From: Gammaproteobacteria bacterium 50_400_T64 | GTDB taxonomy: Bacteria > Pseudomonadota > Gammaproteobacteria > Pseudomonadales > Porticoccaceae | Reading direction: 5' to 3' | DNA length: 64,000 bases | Assembly (NCBI GenBank): GCA_002162755.1 | Contig: MAAS01000026.1 | Location: 51,669-115,668, forward strand | Shown here: one piece after another, positions 20,114 to 29,214 of the stretch | Numbering within the stretch: the stretch's first letter is position 1 | How the letters are laid out: every line of letters begins with the position of its first letter | Program-made: the position numbers and the translations under genes | The notes under the pieces: generated by a model | Database searches by the model: none | Told to the model about the DNA's origin: nothing | Seen by the model: the letters and a program-made list of their open reading frames with translations, nothing else

Positions 20114-21328
20114 TTATAGCCAGAACTGCATCAACAAAAAAACCGCACAAATAACAGCGCCGCAAGCGGGTATTGCCAGCGCGAGAAAGTCGCGACGCTG
20201 GTCGCACCAATTAAGCCTTAACAGCGCCAAATTAACCAGTGTAAAAATGCACAAAATAGTGCCGCTGGTGGCTTGGGCGAGTGTTACTAAGGGCGCTAGC
20301 AGTGCGGCACTCAACACCAGTGCGCCGACCAGAAGGGTTGCCGTTAAGGGAGTTCGGGTGCGGGGGTGAACTGTCGCTAAAAAGCGCGGCCCCATGCTTT
20401 TTTTGCCCATGCCATAAAGCACCCGTGAGGCCATAATAATTTGTAGTAGAGCACCGTTAACCACGGCCACGATGCTGATAGCCGTCATCAGTACGACGGG
20501 AATGGCGGTGTTGTGTTCGACAACCAGTACGAGTGGGGCTTTTGACGCGGCGAGTTTTTGCAGGGGCACGGCGGCCAGTGCGCAGAGGGTGACAATGAAA
20601 TAAAGCAGGCAGGCAGTGAGCAATGCCATAAGAATACCGCGCGGCATATTTTTTTCAGGCTGCTTTACTTCTTCAGCCATATTGACCATGTCTTCAAAAC
20701 CGATAAAGGCGTAGAAGGCGAGAAAGGCACCGGCACCAACGCCCTGCCAGGCGCTTAAGTGGGTGGGTATCAGCGGACTGTCGGCGTTAGTAAAAAGAGC
20801 GGGCAGTTTGTCGGCACCGGCGTAAATCACAAAGGCGAGGCCGAGCAGTTCGAGCAAAGTGGTGATGATGGCGACGCTGACAGAAAGTTTTACGCCCCAG
20901 GCGGCAATGGCCGTTAACAAGACAATCAGTAGTGAAATCGTCAGGGTATCGGCCAGCTCGAAAAATACGGCAAAATAGCCACTAAAGCCTCGGGCAATGG
21001 TCGCGGCAGAAACGATGCCGGCAAAGACAATGGCATAACCGACCAGGGTCGACAGCCCTTTCAGGCTAAAGGCCTGTTGTACATAGACGGGTTCGCCAGC
21101 ACTGACCGGATAAAGCCGGGATAAATGTCCGTAGGAATAGGCGCTAAAACTCACCACCAGTGCGGCCAGTACAAAAGCCAGGGGCATAAAGCTGCCAGCG
21201 ATATTGGCAACCTCACCCACCAGTACATAAATACCGGCACCGAGAATAGTCCCTATGCCGTAGAGTGTAATCTGCGTCAGACTAAGGGTGCGCAGCAGAG
21301 GCGTGGGCTTGGCGGTCGGCGCTGTCAT
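20114..21328 (-). CDS. APC family amino-acid permease
   Basis: LRTLSLTQITLYGIGTILGAGIYVLVGEVA...FYAFIGFEDMVNMAEEVKQPEKNMPRGI. Confidence 0.92.
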   Translation of the reverse strand: MTAPTAKPTPLLRTLSLTQITLYGIGTILGAGIYVLVGEVANIAGSFMPLAFVLAALVVSFSAYSYGHLSRLYPVSAGEPVYVQQAFSLKGLSTLVGYAIVFAGIVSAATIARGFSGYFAVFFELADTLTISLLIVLLTAIAAWGVKLSVSVAIITTLLELLGLAFVIYAGADKLPALFTNADSPLIPTHLSAWQGVGAGAFLAFYAFIGFEDMVNMAEEVKQPEKNMPRGILMALLTACLLYFIVTLCALAAVPLQKLAASKAPLVLVVEHNTAIPVVLMTAISIVAVVNGALLQIIMASRVLYGMGKKSMGPRFLATVHPRTRTPLTATLLVGALVLSAALLAPLVTLAQATSGTILCIFTLVNLALLRLNWCDQRRDFLALAIPACGAVICAVFLLMQFWL

Positions 21329-21457
21329 GGCGTGATAGTATCAGCCCGGCAAGGGTGATATTCGGCGCAGGGTCAATTGAGCTGAACTATTTATGACCTC
21401 GGTTTTAATTTTTAATCCGACGGGGCAGGCGTTTTTGAGAGAGACGGTAAGCGATAA

Positions 21458-22288
21458 ATGAGTAGTGTGAGAGACAAAATTGGGCTAGTGATTTTTGGTA
21501 CCAATACACCTGCCGGTAAGCTGTTTGATCTGGTTTTAATCTACGCGATACTACTTAGTGTAGGTGCCGTAGTGCTCGATTCTGTCGTCAGCCTGCACAC
21601 GCGCTTTGGCATTTGGTTCACCTATATTGAATGGTTTTTTACGCTGCTGTTTACCGTTGAATATTTTCTGCGTATTTATATCTCCCACCGGCCCCTGCGT
21701 TATGTCTTCAGTTTTTTTGGTCTGGTGGATTTAATTTCTATTATTCCCTCCTATTTAGCGTTGGTGGTAACCGGGGCAAACTATCTGGTTATTATTCGTA
21801 TGCTGCGGGTACTGCGGGTTTTTCGCGTACTTAAACTGGTGCGCTATATGGATGAGGCCAACGTATTAACGCGCTCACTGTATTTGGCGCGGCGTAAAAT
21901 ACTGGTATTTTTTGTCACCGTCATTGTGCTCAGTTTTATCTTCGGCTGTTTGATGTTTGTGGTGGAAGGCCCCGAGCACGGTTTTACCAGCATTCCGAAA
22001 AGTATTTACTGGACCATCGTCACCATCACTACGGTGGGCTACGGTGATATTACCCCGCAAACAGTGCTCGGCCAGTTTATTTCGACCATTGCTATGCTAT
22101 TGGGCTACTCGATTATTGCCATCCCCACGGGCATTATTACCGCCGAGCTAGCCGGTGAAATGAGCCGCGTTCGCTGCGAAAGAAGTTGCCAAAATTGTGG
22201 TCGGGCGAGTCATGAGGCTGATGCCCATCATTGTCGCCATTGTGGTGCGGGCCTGGTGACGGATGAGCTTTCCGAAAACGCTGATTGA
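21458..22288 (+). CDS. Voltage-gated potassium channel-type ion transporter with C-terminal zinc ribbon
   Basis: IVTITTVGYGDITPQT selectivity filter; S4-like RMLRVLRVFRVLKLVR; CQNCGRASHEADAHHCRHCGAGL. Confidence 0.92.
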   Translation: MSSVRDKIGLVIFGTNTPAGKLFDLVLIYAILLSVGAVVLDSVVSLHTRFGIWFTYIEWFFTLLFTVEYFLRIYISHRPLRYVFSFFGLVDLISIIPSYLALVVTGANYLVIIRMLRVLRVFRVLKLVRYMDEANVLTRSLYLARRKILVFFVTVIVLSFIFGCLMFVVEGPEHGFTSIPKSIYWTIVTITTVGYGDITPQTVLGQFISTIAMLLGYSIIAIPTGIITAELAGEMSRVRCERSCQNCGRASHEADAHHCRHCGAGLVTDELSENAD

Positions 22289-22395
22289 AGCGCTATCGCG
22301 GGCAGTGTTTAATGCGGGCCATCAAATAACTCTGTTGACACCGCGTCGTTATTCTTTGGCGGGGTGTGAAAATACATAAAAATTGGAACATAAAC

Positions 22396-24297
22396 ATGGC
22401 TGAAAATTACGACGCGGTCTATCAGGCCTCACAACAAAACCCTCAGGCCTTTTGGGGCGAAGCGGCCAAGCTGGTGAGCTGGTCTAAAGAGCCGGCGACC
22501 ATTCTTGATGACAGCAAGCCGCCTTTTTTACGGTGGTTCCCCGACGGTGAAACCAACGCCTGTTACAACGCTCTCGACCGACATGTGGCCGATGGCCGGG
22601 CTGATCAGGATGCGCTGATTTACGACAGTCCGGTGACCGACACCAAGTTGCGCTTTAGCTATCGCGAGCTGCTGCAGCGGGTATCGAAATTTGCCGGTGC
22701 ATTGCGGGCAGAGGGAATAGAGAAGGGCGACCGGGTCATCATCTATATGCCCATGGTGCCCGAGGCGGCCATCGCCATGCTCGCCTGTGCGCGCATTGGC
22801 GCTGTGCATTCAGTGGTATTCGGTGGTTTTGCCGCCAATGAATTGGCGGTGCGTATTGATGATGTGCAGGCCAAGATGGTTATCGCCGCTTCCTGCGGCA
22901 TCGAGCCGGGGCGATTGGTGCTCTATAAGCCGTTGCTCGATGAGGCCATTGAGCTCGCGAAAAATAAACCTGAGACCTGCGTTATTTTACAGCGCGAGCA
23001 GTCACCCGGTGAGATGCAGGCCGGTCGCGATAAAGACTGGCACGAACTTGAAGCGGCTGGAGAACCCGTCGATTGCGTGCCCATGTTGTCGACGGATCCG
23101 CTGTACGTGCTCTACACCTCGGGCACGACGGGCGAACCCAAAGGTGTGGTGCGCGATGTTGGCGGCAGTATCGTCTCCCTCAACTGGAGCATGCAAAAAG
23201 TTTACGGTGTAGCGCCGGGCGATGTCTTCTGGGCGGCCTCCGATGTGGGCTGGGTAGTGGGGCACTCCTATATTGTTTACGGCCCGCTGTTTAATGGTGC
23301 CACGACGATTCTGTTTGAAGGTAAGCCCGTCGGCACGCCCGACCCCGGTACTTACTGGCGCATTATTGAAGAGTACGGGGTGAAGGTGTTCTTTACCGCG
23401 CCGACGGCTTTTCGGGCGATTAAGAAAGAAGATCCGAAGGGTGAGTACTTGAGCAAGTACGATCTGTCTAAATTTGAAAGCCTGTTTCTCGCGGGTGAGC
23501 GCTGTGACCCCGACACTCTGCACTGGGCGACGGAAAAACTGCAAATACCGGTGATCGATCACTGGTGGCAAACTGAACTGGGCTGGCCCGCCTGCGCCAA
23601 TTGTCGCGGCATTGAGCTGCTACCCGTGGTGCCCGGTTCGCCCACCAAGCCGGTGCCGGGTTTCGATATTCGCGTGCTCGACGAGCAGGGCGAAGAGGTC
23701 GCTGCCGGTGATATCGGTGCGCTGGCGATCAAGCTACCTTTGCCCCCGGGATCATTTACCACGCTATGGGGCAACGATGAGCGCTTCGTTTCATCCTACT
23801 TTAAGACCTTCCCCGGTTATTACGAAACGGGTGATGCGGGTTACATCGACGAGAATGGTTATGTTTTTGTCATGGCGCGCACCGACGATGTGATTAATGT
23901 CGCCGGTCACCGCCTGTCGACGGGGGCTATGGAAGAAGTACTGGCGGCTCACCCCGATGTTGCCGAGTGTGCCGTGGTGGGTGTCGCCGATGCCATGAAG
24001 GGTCAGGTGCCACTGGGCTTTGTGGTGCTCAATGATGGTGTTGATCGTGCCGATGCCGATATTTGCACTGAAGTAGTGCAGCTGGTGCGGGAAAAGATCG
24101 GCCCTGTAGCAGCCTTTCGCCTTTGCGGTGTGGTTAAGCGCTTGCCAAAGACTCGCTCGGGAAAAATATTGCGTGCCACTATGCGCAAAATTGCCGATGC
24201 GGAGAGCTGGAAAATGCCCGCCACTATTGATGATCCGGCAATTCTCGATGAGATTACGCAAGCGCTTGGGGCGCTGGGTTATCCGGTAAAGGCGTAA
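22396..24297 (+). CDS. prpE: Propionyl-CoA synthetase-like AMP-forming acyl-CoA synthetase
   Basis: YTSGTTGEPKGVVRD, WWQTELGWPACANCRG, YETGDAGYIDENGYVFVMARTDDVINVAGHRLSTGAMEEVL; MAENYDAVYQAS start preferred over upstream ORF extension. Confidence 0.85.
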   Translation: MAENYDAVYQASQQNPQAFWGEAAKLVSWSKEPATILDDSKPPFLRWFPDGETNACYNALDRHVADGRADQDALIYDSPVTDTKLRFSYRELLQRVSKFAGALRAEGIEKGDRVIIYMPMVPEAAIAMLACARIGAVHSVVFGGFAANELAVRIDDVQAKMVIAASCGIEPGRLVLYKPLLDEAIELAKNKPETCVILQREQSPGEMQAGRDKDWHELEAAGEPVDCVPMLSTDPLYVLYTSGTTGEPKGVVRDVGGSIVSLNWSMQKVYGVAPGDVFWAASDVGWVVGHSYIVYGPLFNGATTILFEGKPVGTPDPGTYWRIIEEYGVKVFFTAPTAFRAIKKEDPKGEYLSKYDLSKFESLFLAGERCDPDTLHWATEKLQIPVIDHWWQTELGWPACANCRGIELLPVVPGSPTKPVPGFDIRVLDEQGEEVAAGDIGALAIKLPLPPGSFTTLWGNDERFVSSYFKTFPGYYETGDAGYIDENGYVFVMARTDDVINVAGHRLSTGAMEEVLAAHPDVAECAVVGVADAMKGQVPLGFVVLNDGVDRADADICTEVVQLVREKIGPVAAFRLCGVVKRLPKTRSGKILRATMRKIADAESWKMPATIDDPAILDEITQALGALGYPVKA

Positions 24298-24499
24298 TAT
24301 TTAGAAGTGGTATGTAAATTGCTTTTCATATATCCAATTTGCCGGCCTGTTAATTGCTAGGGCTTTCCCTTATTGTGTAAGCCTGTTTACAGAAGTGCCG
24401 TCAATAACTATTTACATATTGGCAGTATTTCCGGTATAACATCGCCGGTCTTTTGTGTGTCAAAAAACTTGACGGAATTCACTAACGGCCCCGGGAGGG

Positions 24500-26284
24500 T
24501 TGAGGTTGAAGCCTACAAATATAAGTAAACCAGATTATTTCCATAAGGTTGTCGACTGCCAGCATGCCTGTCCAGCGCACACCCCTGTACCTGAATACAT
24601 TCGCCTAATTGCCGCGCAGCGTTATACCGATGCCTACATGGTTAACTGGGAGTCGAACGTGTTTCCCGGTGTGCTGGGTCGGACCTGTGATCGGCCCTGT
24701 GAGCCGGCCTGTCGGCGCGGTCGGGTTGAAGACGAACCTGTTGCCATTTGCCGCCTCAAGCGTGTCGCCGCCGATAACAAAGATGACATTACTCACCTGC
24801 TACCCGCTGCCGGCGCAAAGAACGGTAAAAAGCTGGCATTGATTGGTGCTGGCCCGGCCTCCTTGACCGTGGCTCGCGATTTGTCGCCATTGGGTTATGA
24901 AATTCATGTTTACGATGAAAACGCCAAGGGTGGCGGTTTTATGCGTAGCCAGATTCCCTCCTTCCGCCTGCCCGATGAAGTGCTGGATGAAGAGGTGGGT
25001 TACATCACCGATAACAAGGCCGTAACGACGTTCTACAATACCCGTGTCGACAGTCTTAAGAGCTTGCTCGATAAAGATTACGACGCAGTGTTTGTTGGCT
25101 CCGGCGCACCCAAAGGCCGTGATCTGCCCGACCTGCCGGGCCGCAAAGAAGGCGATGATAATATTCACATTGGTATCGACTGGCTAGCCAGTGTTGCCTT
25201 TGAGCACCGTTCGAGTGTGGGCAAAAAAGTCATCGTTCTCGGTGGCGGTAATACGGCGATGGATTGCTGCCGTACGGCACGACGCATTGGTGGCGCCGAG
25301 GTTAAGGTCATCGTGCGTAGTCCCTTTGCTGATATGAAAGCCTCACCCTGGGAAAAAGACGACGCCGTCGCGGAAGATATTCCGATTGTCGACAATCACA
25401 CGCCGCTAGAATTTGTTATTGAAGACGGCAAGCTGGTCGGTATGCGTTTCGATAAAGTGCGCGCTGAGTATGACAAGAAAGGCCGTCGCAAATTGGTATC
25501 GACCGGTGAAGAGCCAGTGCTCTATCCCTGCGATGAAGTACTGGTCGCGATTGGGCAGGAGAACGCCTTCCCCTGGATTGAAAGTGAAACTGATATCGAA
25601 TTTGATAACTGGGGTCTGCCGACACTGAGCAAAGTGACGTTTCAGTCGACTAACAGCAAAGTCTTCTTCGGTGGTGATTCGGCCTTTGGCCCAGAAAATA
25701 TTATTACCGCTGTTGCTCAGGCCCATCAGGCAGCGATTTCCATCGACCTGTTTTGCCGTGGTGAAGAGCTGACTGTTCGCCCCGCGCCGCAGACCAACTT
25801 GGTCAGCCAGAAAATGGGTATTCACGAGTGGAGCTACAGCAACGCCGTTGGTGATGACCAGCGCTTCAAAGTGCCTCACGCCGATAAGACGGCTGCTCTG
25901 GGCGATCGATTATTGGAAGTGGAGCTGGGCTTTTCGACTGAGACGGGCTTTGAAGAGTCTCAGCGTTGCCTCAACTGCGATGTGCAGACTGTGTTCTCTG
26001 AGGCCCTGTGCATTGAGTGTGATGCCTGCACCGATATTTGCCCCACCGACTGCATTAACTTTATCGAGAATGATAAAGAGCCAGCACTACGTCAAAGTTT
26101 GCGCATGCCTGCAGAGAATCTTACGCAAGATATTTATGTTTCCAGTGATTTGCCGACCGGACGAGTGATGGTCAAGGACGAAGATGTGTGTCTGCACTGC
26201 GGGCTTTGCGCCGAGCGCTGCCCAACATCTGCATGGGACATGCAACAATTTCTCTACCAGGTAACGAAGGCATCTCAACTATGA
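24500..26284 (+). CDS. FAD/NAD(P) oxidoreductase (glutamate synthase small-subunit-like) with N- and C-terminal 4Fe-4S modules
   Basis: CQHACPAHTPVPEYIRL...RTCDRPCEPACRRG; CIECDACTDICPTDCINF and CLHCGLCAERCP; TTG start (24500 or 24506) after GGGAGGG. Confidence 0.88.
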   Translation: MRLKPTNISKPDYFHKVVDCQHACPAHTPVPEYIRLIAAQRYTDAYMVNWESNVFPGVLGRTCDRPCEPACRRGRVEDEPVAICRLKRVAADNKDDITHLLPAAGAKNGKKLALIGAGPASLTVARDLSPLGYEIHVYDENAKGGGFMRSQIPSFRLPDEVLDEEVGYITDNKAVTTFYNTRVDSLKSLLDKDYDAVFVGSGAPKGRDLPDLPGRKEGDDNIHIGIDWLASVAFEHRSSVGKKVIVLGGGNTAMDCCRTARRIGGAEVKVIVRSPFADMKASPWEKDDAVAEDIPIVDNHTPLEFVIEDGKLVGMRFDKVRAEYDKKGRRKLVSTGEEPVLYPCDEVLVAIGQENAFPWIESETDIEFDNWGLPTLSKVTFQSTNSKVFFGGDSAFGPENIITAVAQAHQAAISIDLFCRGEELTVRPAPQTNLVSQKMGIHEWSYSNAVGDDQRFKVPHADKTAALGDRLLEVELGFSTETGFEESQRCLNCDVQTVFSEALCIECDACTDICPTDCINFIENDKEPALRQSLRMPAENLTQDIYVSSDLPTGRVMVKDEDVCLHCGLCAERCPTSAWDMQQFLYQVTKASQL

Positions 26285-28134
26285 AGAGCATAGAGGCAGT
26301 TAACGAATTTGTTATTCGCTTTGCCAACGTCAACGGTACCGGTTCTGCCAGTGCCAATGCGATGTTTGGTAAATCGGTTTTTCGCATGGGTATACCGGTC
26401 AGCCCGAAGAATATTTTTCCCTCCAATATTCAGGGTTTGCCCACCTGGTATGAAGTACGGGTCAGTGAGAAGAACTATCTTGGCCGTCGTGGTGGTGTGG
26501 ATATCGCCGTAGCGATTAACCCGCAAAGCATGGCCCAGGATATGACTGACCTCAATCCCGGTGGCTTTTTCATTTACGACAACACCAAGGCGCTCGATTT
26601 ACGCCTGCATCGTGATGACGTCAACCTGATTGGCTTACCGCTGACGGATATTTGTCGTCGCGAATACAGTCAGGCACGACAGCGCCAGCTGTTTAAAAAT
26701 GTGATTTATATCGGTGCGCTTTCGGCCCTGCTGGATATTGAGTTTTCGGTACTGACAGATCTCGTCGGCGCGCAATTTAAGGGCAAAGAAAAACTGATTG
26801 CCTCTAATATTCACGCCCTTGAGCTGGGTTACCAGTACGCTCAGGACAACTTTTCCTGCCCGCTGAGTATCCGCCTTGAACGCCGTGACTTAATTGGCGA
26901 CAGAGTACTGCTCGAAGGTAATGATGCTCTGGCTCTGGGTGCTGTTTACGGCGGCGCGACTGTCGTGCCCTGGTATCCACTGACGCCTTCCACTTCGGTG
27001 ATTGAAGGTTTTGAAAAATATGCCAACCGCCTGCGTATTGATCCGGGTAGTGGCGATCGCCGCTTCTGTGTCGCACAGGCTGAAGATGAGCTTGCCGCTA
27101 TCGGCATGGTGATTGGTGCTTCTTGGAATGGTGCGCGTTCTTTTACGGCGACATCGGGCCCAGGGTTATCGTTGATGAGTGAGTTTCTTGGCCTGGCTTA
27201 TTTTGCGGAAGTACCGGCGGTTTTGTTTGATATTCAACGCGCTGGCCCCTCCACTGGTATGCCAACGCGCACCCAGCAGTCTGATATCTTCGCAGCGGCT
27301 TACGCTTCCCACGGTGACAGTAAGCATGTGTTGTTAATTCCGGCAGATCCGAAAGAATGCTTTGAAATGTCTGCGGACAGTTTCGATTTGGCCGAACGCC
27401 TGCAAACGCCAGTCATTGTGATGAGCGATCTCGACCTGGGTATGAACGATAATTTATGTGCTCCCTTAGAGTGGGATGACAACCGCGAATACGACAGAGG
27501 CAAAGTCTTGTCGGCAGAAGACCTCGACAATATGACCGAGCGCTACGGGCGCTATCTTGATGTTGATGGCGACGGTATTTGTTACCGCACGTTACCGGGT
27601 ACTCATCCGGAAAAGGGTGCCTTCTTTACCCGTGGCACCTCGCGTAATGAATATGCTGTGTACACCGAGTTTGGCGACGCTTATGTGAAAAACATGGAGC
27701 GCCTCAATGCGAAAATGGAAACCGCAAAAAGCTATGTTCCCGGGCCGGTGACTTATAAAGCCTCTAAAAAGACGCGCGACGGGGTGATTTTTTACGGCAC
27801 TAGCACCGATGCTAGTCTTGAGGCTCTGGATATTCTCGCCGAGCAAGGCTTGCATCTTGATGCCTTGCGTCTGCGTGCTTTCCCCTTCAGCAAAGAGGTG
27901 ACGGACTTTATCGAAAGCCACGACAGGATTTTTGTGATTGAGCAAAACCGCGATGCGCAAATGCGCAAGTTGCTGATTATTGAGTGTGATCTGAATCCGA
28001 AAAAACTGCTGTCTTACGTTCATTACGACGGCATGCCAATGACGGCCCTCGGTGTGTCTGGGCACATTGGCGAAGTACTCGGTAAAAATAATATAACCCC
28101 GATTCGCAAGGGCAAAGCTGGAGCAAAATCATGA
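26281..28134 (+). CDS. 2-oxoacid:acceptor (ferredoxin) oxidoreductase, fused gamma-alpha subunit
   Basis: N-terminal gamma domain (GTGSASANAMFGKSVFRMGIPVSPKNIFPSNIQG) plus TSGPGLSLMSEFLGLAYFAEVPAVLFDIQRAGPSTGMPTRTQQSD; ATGA overlap with upstream stop. Confidence 0.9.
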   Translation: MKSIEAVNEFVIRFANVNGTGSASANAMFGKSVFRMGIPVSPKNIFPSNIQGLPTWYEVRVSEKNYLGRRGGVDIAVAINPQSMAQDMTDLNPGGFFIYDNTKALDLRLHRDDVNLIGLPLTDICRREYSQARQRQLFKNVIYIGALSALLDIEFSVLTDLVGAQFKGKEKLIASNIHALELGYQYAQDNFSCPLSIRLERRDLIGDRVLLEGNDALALGAVYGGATVVPWYPLTPSTSVIEGFEKYANRLRIDPGSGDRRFCVAQAEDELAAIGMVIGASWNGARSFTATSGPGLSLMSEFLGLAYFAEVPAVLFDIQRAGPSTGMPTRTQQSDIFAAAYASHGDSKHVLLIPADPKECFEMSADSFDLAERLQTPVIVMSDLDLGMNDNLCAPLEWDDNREYDRGKVLSAEDLDNMTERYGRYLDVDGDGICYRTLPGTHPEKGAFFTRGTSRNEYAVYTEFGDAYVKNMERLNAKMETAKSYVPGPVTYKASKKTRDGVIFYGTSTDASLEALDILAEQGLHLDALRLRAFPFSKEVTDFIESHDRIFVIEQNRDAQMRKLLIIECDLNPKKLLSYVHYDGMPMTALGVSGHIGEVLGKNNITPIRKGKAGAKS

Positions 28135-29180
28135 GTTATATTCGTCCTTCATTCAGACACCCCAATGCCGAAGCGAATGCCAAAGGCTTTGCTCGCAAAG
28201 ATTACGAGGCGGCGTTGTCGACGCTTTGTGCGGGTTGCGGTCATGACTCGGTGAGTAGTGCGATTATTCAATCGTGCTTTGAACTGGGTGTTGAGCCCCA
28301 TCGGGTCGCAAAAATTTCCGGTATTGGCTGTTCTTCAAAAACACCCACCTATTTTCTCGGCAAGTCCCACGGCTTTAATTCAGTACACGGACGCATGCCC
28401 TCGGTCGCGACAGGTGCCAACATGGCAAACCGTGATCTGCTTTATGTCGGTGTTTCTGGTGATGGTGATACCGCCTCGATTGGCCTGGGTCAGTTTGGCC
28501 ATGTGACCCGTCGTAATCTGAATATGAGCTACATTGTTGAGAACAACGGTTGCTACGGTTTAACCAAAGGGCAGGACTCCGCGACGACCGATATTGGCTC
28601 GAAGAGCAAAAAGGGTGCCCCTAACCCCTTTGAGCCCATTGACCTCTGCGCGCTGGCTCTACAGCTGGGTGCAACTTTTGTCGCGCGCAGCTTTTCTGGC
28701 GATAAAGAGCAGCTCGTACCTTTGCTTAAAGCGGCGATGTCCCACAATGGTTTTGCTTTTATCGACGTGATTTCACCCTGTGTGACGTTTAACAACACGG
28801 CTGCTTCCAGTAAAGGTTATGAGTTCGTTCGCGACCATATGGAAGCCACCGGGAAAATCGACTTTGTACCGGTGCGCTCTGAAATTACTGCTGACTACAA
28901 GCCTGGCTTTAGTGAAGAAATTACCTTGCACGATGGTTCGGTTATCCACTTGTACAAAGATGGCAAGCTGGACTGCACGGATCGTAAGAGTGCTCTGAAT
29001 GCGATTTCAGAATACAGCGAAAAGGGTCAGGTACTGACTGGGCTGCTTTATGTTGATCCTGACAGTCGCGATTTCCACAATATTCAACAGACCGTGGATC
29101 AGCCTTTAAACAGTCTTACTGAGATTGATCTGTGTCCGGGCTCGCGTGCTCTTGCTGCGATTAATGCAAGCCTAAGGTAG
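28131..29180 (+). CDS. 2-oxoacid:acceptor oxidoreductase beta subunit
   Basis: LCAGCGHDSVSSAIIQ, ISGIGCSSKTPTYF, GVSGDGDTASIGLGQFGHVTRRNLNMSYIVENNGCYGLTKGQ (TPP site); ATGA overlap with alpha gene. Confidence 0.93.
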   Translation: MSYIRPSFRHPNAEANAKGFARKDYEAALSTLCAGCGHDSVSSAIIQSCFELGVEPHRVAKISGIGCSSKTPTYFLGKSHGFNSVHGRMPSVATGANMANRDLLYVGVSGDGDTASIGLGQFGHVTRRNLNMSYIVENNGCYGLTKGQDSATTDIGSKSKKGAPNPFEPIDLCALALQLGATFVARSFSGDKEQLVPLLKAAMSHNGFAFIDVISPCVTFNNTAASSKGYEFVRDHMEATGKIDFVPVRSEITADYKPGFSEEITLHDGSVIHLYKDGKLDCTDRKSALNAISEYSEKGQVLTGLLYVDPDSRDFHNIQQTVDQPLNSLTEIDLCPGSRALAAINASLR

Positions 29181-29214
29181 TCATCCTCACGCCATTTCGA
29201 CAAGTATCAAGCCA

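Noticed and set aside
22186-22270. Zinc ribbon at the K+ channel C-terminus as a novel fusion
   Set aside because: A C-terminal zinc-ribbon tail is, to my knowledge, common in this bacterial channel family; not considered novel.
23002-23571. 189-aa minus-strand ORF inside the prpE-like gene
   Set aside because: Antisense shadow ORF with no recognisable domain; the sense gene has clear motifs throughout.
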